A stretch of 10,189 nucleotides of DNA from CAZFZT01 sp964523675 (GTDB lineage Bacteria; Planctomycetota; Phycisphaerae; Phycisphaerales; SM1A02). The notes below the pieces were generated by a model. The model saw only the letters and a program-made list of their open reading frames with translations, did no database searches and had not been told where the DNA came from. The translations under genes were made by a program, and so were the position numbers. Below, piece by piece: positions 5,657-10,189 of the stretch. Position 1 is the stretch's first letter. Every line of letters starts with the position of its first letter. The stretch lies in assembly GCA_964523675.1 (NCBI GenBank), contig CAZFZT010000100.1, forward strand, positions 1 through 10,189, given 5' to 3'.

Positions 5657-7069
5657 ATGAACAACGAACCCAGTGATCCACAATATCACAGCCCCAGTGG
5701 CCACTATGCTGGCTTGCCGGAGGCGCCGATTCGGCGGTTGATGCTTCCGTTCACCCGCTTCTTCGAAATCGAGGCGGCCAGCGGCATCGTGCTGCTGCTG
5801 TGCACCATCGCTGCACTGCTCATCGCCAACTCGGATCATGCCGCCGAATACGCCCACTTCTGGCACGAGACGATGGGCGTAAAGATCGGGGAATGGGCTT
5901 TCTCGCAGTCGATTCACCATTGGATCACCGATGGTCTAATGACCATCTTTTTCTTTGTGATGGGGCTGGAGATCAAGCGCGAACTCGTGGCCGGGGAGTT
6001 GCGCGATCCGAAGAACGCAGCCCTGCCGGTCATCGGCGCTATCGGCGGCATGATCGCGCCCGCTGTCATCTACATGCTCCTCAACAAGGCATGGGGATCG
6101 GCGGCGGCCAACGACGGCTGGGGCATCACTGTCGCGACCGACATCGCGTTCGTCGTGGCGCTGATCGCGCTCTATGGCGCCCGCGCGCCGTTGGGCCTGA
6201 AGGTGTTCATCCTGTCGCTTGCCATCGCAGACGACATTGGGGCAGTCGTCGTGATCGCGATTTTCTATACGAGCGACATCAACTTCCTGATGCTCGGCTT
6301 TGCTGCGCTTGGATTCGGCGTCATCTACGGTCTCAATCGCATGGGCGTTCGCCGCGTTGCGGTGTATGTGCTGGTCGGCGTGGCAATCTGGTACTGCATG
6401 TTCCGATCCGGTGTACATGCCACGGTGGCGGGCGTGTTGCTTGGCCTGCTCACGCCGGCCAGTGCCTGGATCGGCGACCGCGCGTTCTTCGACGTTGTAG
6501 GCGATGTCATTGCGCGGCTGCGTGGCGGGCGGATTGAATCCCAGAAGGAACGACATGAATCGCTCGAACTCATCAGCGTCGCAGCACAAGAGGCGGTGTC
6601 ACCGCTCGAACGGCTGGAGCACACCCTGCATCCGTGGGTGGCGTTCGTCATCATTCCTCTATTCGCGCTCGCCAACGTCGGCGTCACCATCGACGCGTCG
6701 GCGGTGCAAAGCCCGATCGTCTATGCGGTGGCCCTGGGTTTGTTCCTCGGCAAGCCGTTGGGCATCGTGACAGCTTGCTTCATCGCGGTGAAACTGCGTC
6801 TTGCGAAGTTACCGACGGGCGTGAACTGGCCGGTCATGCTCGGCGCGGGCTGGCTGTGCGGCATCGGGTTCACCATGTCGCTGCTCATTGCAGAACTTTC
6901 ACTCACCGGCGCGGCCGAGAGCGAGGGACCGCCGCTGCTCGAAGGCGCGAAGATCGGCGTGCTCTCCGGCTCCCTGGCGAGCGCCATCTTTGGAGCCACA
7001 TTGCTGCTGCTCTTCCTGCCGAAGCGATCGGAAGCTGAATCACTTGCGGGCATGAACGAAGAGGATTGA
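5657..7069 (+). CDS. nhaA: Na+/H+ antiporter NhaA
   Basis: NhaA exchanges sodium (or lithium) out for protons in, across the cytoplasmic membrane, for pH and salt homeostasis. The protein has 470 residues from ATG 5657 and about a dozen hydrophobic segments. Key family sites are present: ATDIAF with Asp162, LAIADDIGAVV with the ion-binding pair Asp192-Asp193, SGVHATVAGVLLG (251-263), FLGKPLGI with Lys366, and LCGIGFTMSLLIAELS (400-415). It is longer than the E. coli protein (about 390) because of an N-terminal extension of about 25 residues and a long polar loop (about 275-325) containing ERHESLELISVAAQEAVSPLERLEH, a form common outside enterobacteria and located near the pH-sensing loop. A TTG at 5594 is in frame, but the added residues do not look like NhaA; ATG 5657 has only a weak purine stretch (CAGAAG) before it. 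It ends 11 bp from the converging LemA gene. Confidence 0.97.
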   Translation: MNNEPSDPQYHSPSGHYAGLPEAPIRRLMLPFTRFFEIEAASGIVLLLCTIAALLIANSDHAAEYAHFWHETMGVKIGEWAFSQSIHHWITDGLMTIFFFVMGLEIKRELVAGELRDPKNAALPVIGAIGGMIAPAVIYMLLNKAWGSAAANDGWGITVATDIAFVVALIALYGARAPLGLKVFILSLAIADDIGAVVVIAIFYTSDINFLMLGFAALGFGVIYGLNRMGVRRVAVYVLVGVAIWYCMFRSGVHATVAGVLLGLLTPASAWIGDRAFFDVVGDVIARLRGGRIESQKERHESLELISVAAQEAVSPLERLEHTLHPWVAFVIIPLFALANVGVTIDASAVQSPIVYAVALGLFLGKPLGIVTACFIAVKLRLAKLPTGVNWPVMLGAGWLCGIGFTMSLLIAELSLTGAAESEGPPLLEGAKIGVLSGSLASAIFGATLLLLFLPKRSEAESLAGMNEED

Positions 7070-7080
7070 AACGCGCGGAG

Positions 7081-8400
7081 TCATTGAGCAAAGGTCACAT
7101 CGACCGACGCCCGCTCGAAACCTTTCGCCTGCATAAATGGACGCTGATGAAATCCGCCCAGGCCGGCGATGAGCCGATCAGGGAACACAGCGATCCGGGT
7201 GTTGAAGTGGCCAGCAATCTCGTTGTAGTACGATCGCGCAAGCGCAATGCGCTGCTCGGTCTGCGTCAGTTGCGACTGCAGCGCAAGGAACTGCTCGCCC
7301 GCCTTGAGTTGTGGATACGCCTCTCTAAGGGCGATGAGGTCGGGTGCGACCGCTTCCGGATCCGAGCCGTCTGCGCCCAGCGCGGTTGAGCGCAGCTGTG
7401 ACCGCAGGTGCGCGAGGTGCTGCTGCGTTGACTGTTCATGATCGCGAAAGCCCGTTACAGCCGCAACGAGTTGCGGTATCAAGTCGTGCCGTCGCTTGAG
7501 CTCAATATCCACATGTGACCACGCCCGGCTCACGCGCTGGTTCAGCCGCGCAACCGAGTTGTACACCGTCCATATCCAGCAGATGAGCCAGAGCAGAACA
7601 AAGCCAGCGAGCGCGCCAGCCCCGACCGGCACGCTCGCCTCTTCGTATCTGATGTAATGCGGGGCGAGCCAGCCGGCAACCGCGACGATGCATGCGACGA
7701 CCGTGAGAAACCACTGCGAAAGTGCCTTGCCACGCCGAATGGCATCCTCTGTGCGCGTCGAGATCAGAAACAGAGGCGAAGAGGGATCATGGGCGATCTC
7801 CGCTGCAACAATGTCCTCCCGCTCCCGTGCGGTGCCCATCACATAGAGCGGCGTGTGCAACGGAATGGCCTGCTCTGTGAACTGGCGGATGTGATCGGAG
7901 GCGGCAATCGCGCTTTGCGGCCCCTTGTCATAGTAGAGCGGATCCCCCGGACGACAGGTCATGCTGAACGTTGTCAGCGGTTCGATGTCCGCCCCCTCGG
8001 AGATGACGCGAATGATGCCGGCTTCGTCCTGGAGATAGAACGGGACCGACTCACCGCCATGGGCCACCGTAATCCAGCCACTTTCATGGCGCGTGCGCGT
8101 GCGGGTGTTTCCTTTTGAGTCGGTATACGTCTCGGTGACGGTGCGCGACCATCTCTCCTCTGCGCTCCATCGGTAGTACACGCATCGCTCGCCGGAAAGA
8201 GTCCCAATCACCGGGGCTTCAACCTCGGCCGTTCCTTTGAGTTCGACGAGCCCGAGAAAGACCGCGATGGACTTGCAGGTCGGCGTATCCGCCATGAGTC
8301 GATTCAGGCGCAGCGATCGCATTGCCGGCCAGAGAAGGAGGAGAGCCATCGCAGTGCCGAACGTAGGAAACAAGTAGATCGGATCAAATCCGCCTTCCAT
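7081..8400 (-). CDS. Membrane protein fusing a GIDE/BAM-like domain to a LemA domain
   Basis: From ATG 8400 the protein has 439 residues. A first membrane segment (about 9-27) is followed by a soluble domain (about 37-215) with ADTPTCKSIAVFLGLVELKG, LSGERCVYYRW, IPLHTPLYVMG and FLISTR. This pattern resembles the GIDE (BAM, beside-a-membrane) domain of mitochondrial E3 ligase MUL1. Two more membrane segments (about 226-246 and 258-279) lead to a full LemA domain: YNSVARLNQRVSRAWSHVDI (280-299), LKRRHDLIPQLVAAV (301-315), AYPQLKAGEQFLALQSQL (361-378), then RIALARSYYNE and FNTRIAVFPDRLIAGLGGF. LemA proteins are membrane-anchored helical proteins of unclear role. There is no RING domain, so no ligase activity is implied. 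Upstream in-frame ATGs (8451, 8490) add sequence without family resemblance and overlap an intergenic hairpin, so 8400 is preferred. TTCAAT (8407-8412) ends six bases before this ATG, a possible -10 of a leaderless mRNA. The GNAT gene lies 92 bp upstream on the same strand. Confidence 0.88.
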   Translation of the reverse strand: MEGGFDPIYLFPTFGTAMALLLLWPAMRSLRLNRLMADTPTCKSIAVFLGLVELKGTAEVEAPVIGTLSGERCVYYRWSAEERWSRTVTETYTDSKGNTRTRTRHESGWITVAHGGESVPFYLQDEAGIIRVISEGADIEPLTTFSMTCRPGDPLYYDKGPQSAIAASDHIRQFTEQAIPLHTPLYVMGTAREREDIVAAEIAHDPSSPLFLISTRTEDAIRRGKALSQWFLTVVACIVAVAGWLAPHYIRYEEASVPVGAGALAGFVLLWLICWIWTVYNSVARLNQRVSRAWSHVDIELKRRHDLIPQLVAAVTGFRDHEQSTQQHLAHLRSQLRSTALGADGSDPEAVAPDLIALREAYPQLKAGEQFLALQSQLTQTEQRIALARSYYNEIAGHFNTRIAVFPDRLIAGLGGFHQRPFMQAKGFERASVDVTFAQ

Positions 8401-8423
8401 CTCGCAATTGAACCTAATGGAAC

Positions 8424-8448
8424 GCCGCACGTTATGCAAACGGGCGGC
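8424..8448. repeat. Hairpin in the GNAT-lemA spacer
   Basis: GCCGC (8424-8428) pairs with GCGGC (8444-8448). After one A/G mismatch, CGTT (8430-8433) pairs with AACG (8439-8442), leaving the loop ATGCA. The two-part stem can form in either strand. There is no T run, so it is not an intrinsic terminator. It contains the motif GCCGCACGTTATG, also found (with one extra A) before the GNAT gene. Confidence 0.45.
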
Positions 8449-8492
8449 CATACAAGCAGCGCCTGTAGTAATCTCGGCCTGCCGGCCCACGG

Positions 8493-9359
8493 CTACTGTG
8501 CGCCGGCTCCATCGCGAGGTGATTCGTAGTAGGTGCCGACGATGCGCCGGCCGAGGCGCAGTGCGGATCCGAGCGATGAAGTGTTCTCCGGCAAGATATT
8601 GCCCCAGACGGCGTCGTCCTCATCATGTTCGAGAGACTGCGCGAACGCTGCAAATGCTGCGGTGGAGATCCCTTGCCCCCACCGGCCGGGCGCGGTGACG
8701 CGCTCGCGCATGCGCCAGCCGCGCAGGCCATATTCAATTCGCCGCTGCGCCGCCATCATTCCACAGAGTTGATCGCCGATGTAAATCAGCCGCACACCGC
8801 CCTGCGCATGACATTCTTCAATGTCTTCGCGCGTTTCGACCCAGACATCGCGCAGGTGCGGCCGGCGTCGCCAGAACTCCTCGTACCACCCGCGGTACTC
8901 ATCGTAGAAGTCGAGTGAGTCGGGCTGTACGAGCCGCAAGTCGCGGATGCATGCATCAGCAGGGGAAACTAATTCATCAATGAGGCCCGCAACGAGGTAG
9001 TCAACCGGCGTGGCATCGTCGAGCGGCCGGCCGTGCATGAACGTCATCAGACGATCGATTCGATGCGGCTCAAGCGCCCCATGTATTTCGTCCTCAAGAA
9101 ACTGGAGTTCCGATGCGCTGGTGATGGAAAAGGTCCGATGCTTGATAATCGTGCGGAGCAGTGGTCTCGTTTCGTGCGGCGTCGGCAGCTCGACGATAAC
9201 GGCGCGCCGCCTGGTCAGCTCCACCAGGCGGCACGTGCGCCGGCCGAGGTTGCGCTCGATCTCCTTGCTGAAATGCCCTCGCAGCATGTCGTCGTCATAC
9301 CAGTCCGAAAGAGACGGCCGCGCTTCCAACAGTGCCTGTTCAACGAACTGCTCCTTCAT
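8493..9359 (-). CDS. GNAT-like N-acetyltransferase with unrecognised N-terminal half
   Basis: From ATG 9359 the protein has 288 residues. The C-terminal part (about 165-280) has the layout of a GNAT acetyltransferase: VRLIYIGDQLCGMMA (189-203) as a core strand, RERVTAPGRWGQGISTAAFAAF (218-239) as motif A, which binds acetyl-CoA pyrophosphate, and WGNILPENTSSLGSALRLGRRIVGTYY (252-278) as motif B. Such proteins acetylate amines of small molecules or proteins; the acceptor is unknown. The first 160 or so residues are charged, mostly helical and not recognised; they could be a second, degenerate GNAT-like half. Reading could start at ATG 9458, but the first codons would then lie inside the terminator hairpin of atpA, so 9359 is preferred. 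No Shine-Dalgarno sequence precedes it. It may be cotranscribed with the GIDE-LemA gene that follows after 92 bp. Confidence 0.75.
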   Translation of the reverse strand: MKEQFVEQALLEARPSLSDWYDDDMLRGHFSKEIERNLGRRTCRLVELTRRRAVIVELPTPHETRPLLRTIIKHRTFSITSASELQFLEDEIHGALEPHRIDRLMTFMHGRPLDDATPVDYLVAGLIDELVSPADACIRDLRLVQPDSLDFYDEYRGWYEEFWRRRPHLRDVWVETREDIEECHAQGGVRLIYIGDQLCGMMAAQRRIEYGLRGWRMRERVTAPGRWGQGISTAAFAAFAQSLEHDEDDAVWGNILPENTSSLGSALRLGRRIVGTYYESPRDGAGAQ

Positions 9360-9396
9360 CGGGAAGAGCGTATGTAACGATGCGCACTCGATCCAA

Positions 9397-9420
9397 TGCC
9401 GCACAGTTATGTGCCGCACA
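9397..9420. repeat. Palindrome and repeated 9-mer upstream of the GNAT gene
   Basis: TGCCGCACA occurs twice (9397-9405 and 9412-9420), 15 bp apart. TGTGCCGCACA (9410-9420) is itself an odd-centred palindrome, and GCACA (9401-9405) can pair with TGTGC (9410-9414) around a GTTA loop. It lies between the atpA terminator and the GNAT start, where an operator or leader structure would be expected. Confidence 0.4.
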
Positions 9421-9423
9421 ATG

Positions 9424-9449
9424 AAAAACCCGTCTTTTGAGGACGGGTT
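9424..9449 (-). terminator. Intrinsic (Rho-independent) terminator after atpA
   Basis: Read on the minus strand, AACCCGTC pairs perfectly with GACGGGTT (8 bp, five of them G-C) around the seven-base loop CTCAAAA, and the stem runs directly into a T tract (TTTTT including the last stem bases, then CATT). The stem begins 26 bases after the atpA stop. On the plus strand no T tract follows, so it acts on leftward transcription, ending the atpA transcript. Confidence 0.88.
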
Positions 9450-9475
9450 CAGGTGCATTCGGTCTCAGGCGATGG

Positions 9476-10189
9476 TCAAGCGTTCCAGTTTGCCTTGAAC
9501 TCGCGCAGAGCTGAGATGAACTCGTCTTCGAGTTTCTTAAATGACTTCTGTTCGACGAGCTTGTCGCGCAGGTCCTTCTTCGGCCCGGCGAAATATTCAA
9601 GCATCCCCTCCTCAAAGGCATGGACCTTGTTGAGGGCCAGATCGTCGAGGAAGCCCTTCGAGGCGGCGAAGATCGCAATGCACTGGTCAATCACATCAAA
9701 CGGCTGGTATTCGTTCTGCTTGAGCAGCTCGACCATGCGCGCTCCGCGATCAAGCTGACGCTGCGATGCAGGGTCAAGTTCCGTGCCGAGCTGAGCGAAC
9801 GCTTCAAGTTCTCGATAGGCCGCAAGGTCGAGGCGGAGCGAGCCCGCGACTTCCTTCATCGCCTTGATCTGCGCATTGCCACCCACGCGCGAGACCGAGA
9901 TGCCGACGTTCACGGCCGGGCGAATGCCTGCAGCGAAGAGTTCGGGCTGGAGGTAGATCTGACCGTCTGTGATCGAAATGACGTTGGTCGGGATGTACGC
10001 CGACACGTCGCCTTCCTGCGTTTCGATGATCGGCAGCGCGGTGAGCGAGCCGCCGCCGTTCTCATCCGAAAGCTTGGTCGCACGTTCCAGAAGCCGCGAG
10101 TGCAGGTAGAACACGTCGCCGGGGTACGCCTCGCGGCCGGGCGGGCGGCGCAGGAGCAGCGAGAGCTGCCGATATGCCGTCGCCTGCTT
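9476..10189 (-). CDS. atpA: F1F0 ATP synthase alpha subunit, C-terminal part
   Basis: AtpA is the non-catalytic nucleotide-binding subunit of the F1 head, alternating with beta in the alpha3-beta3 ring at the inner face of the membrane. The window holds the last 237 residues; the frame is open to the right edge, and the missing half would contain the N-terminal barrel and P-loop. Visible are AYRQLSLLLRRPPGREAYPG near the edge, FYLHSRLLER, IPTNVISITDGQI and PAVNVGISVS, which fits the ATPase alpha/beta signature. It is followed at once by the Arg of SRVGG, the alpha-subunit arginine that reaches into the catalytic site. The C-terminal helical domain ends in LREFKANWNA, as usual for AtpA. The stop at 9476 is followed by an intrinsic terminator rather than by atpG, the usual next gene. 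Nothing indicates a pseudogene. Confidence 0.97.
   Translation of the reverse strand, partial: KQATAYRQLSLLLRRPPGREAYPGDVFYLHSRLLERATKLSDENGGGSLTALPIIETQEGDVSAYIPTNVISITDGQIYLQPELFAAGIRPAVNVGISVSRVGGNAQIKAMKEVAGSLRLDLAAYRELEAFAQLGTELDPASQRQLDRGARMVELLKQNEYQPFDVIDQCIAIFAASKGFLDDLALNKVHAFEEGMLEYFAGPKKDLRDKLVEQKSFKKLEDEFISALREFKANWNA

Noticed and set aside
5800..6589. Long open frames in other phases across nhaA (plus strand 5800-6537, minus strand 5936-6589)
   Set aside because: They are rich in Arg, His and Cys with no recognisable domain and lie wholly within a clear nhaA; typical of alternate phases of GC-rich coding sequence.
8401..8492. Possible integron attC-like site (CATAAC/GTTATG motifs)
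   Set aside because: The motifs do not fit the RYYYAAC...GTRRRRY-type core pairs and there is no cassette structure or integrase nearby; a two-part hairpin explains the symmetry.
9360..9458. Upstream ATG (9458) for the GNAT protein
   Set aside because: The first codons would overlap the atpA terminator stem and its T tract, so the ATG could not be efficiently transcribed from atpA; no family resemblance before residue Met at 9359.

Overview
The window is about 10.2 kb of GC-rich, gene-dense bacterial chromosome. Gene content and style (a planctomycete-like NhaA, a GIDE/LemA membrane fusion protein, a REC-only regulator, short convergent gaps, almost no Shine-Dalgarno sequences) would fit a planctomycete, perhaps of the Phycisphaerae. 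That assignment is an inference from family resemblance; there is no rRNA marker here. I see no insertion sequence, CRISPR array, tRNA or rRNA.

Left part (1-2023): the 3' end of a HugZ-like/DUF2470 gene is followed closely by a class I SAM-dependent methyltransferase, both on the plus strand. A 285-residue protein of unknown family converges on them from the minus strand. A 0.4 kb spacer then separates this unknown gene from a divergently transcribed DEAD-box RNA helicase.

Middle part (2434-7069): the helicase (RhlE-like, with a very basic tail and an altered motif VI) is followed by metF (methylenetetrahydrofolate reductase), which seems to have its own promoter and to be leaderless. A stand-alone receiver-domain response regulator converges on metF. 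Its roughly 310 bp upstream spacer is shared with divergent nhaA (Na+/H+ antiporter). The spacer holds a perfect 14-bp inverted repeat, a 7-bp stem-loop and three copies of a 10-mer, so it looks regulatory.

Right part (7081-10189, all minus strand): atpA (F1 ATP synthase alpha subunit, C-terminal half) runs in from the right edge and ends at a strong intrinsic terminator, so atpG does not follow it in the usual way. After the terminator come a GNAT-like acetyltransferase with a long unrecognised N-terminal half, then a three-TM protein joining a GIDE/BAM-like domain to a LemA domain. The spacers before these last two genes share the motif GCCGCAC(A)GTTATG and each can form a hairpin.

Most of the window is housekeeping: folate/methionine metabolism, RNA remodelling, ion homeostasis and energy. 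The points most worth following are the GIDE-LemA fusion with its GNAT neighbour, the interruption of the atp gene order after atpA, and the structured nhaA/regulator spacer.
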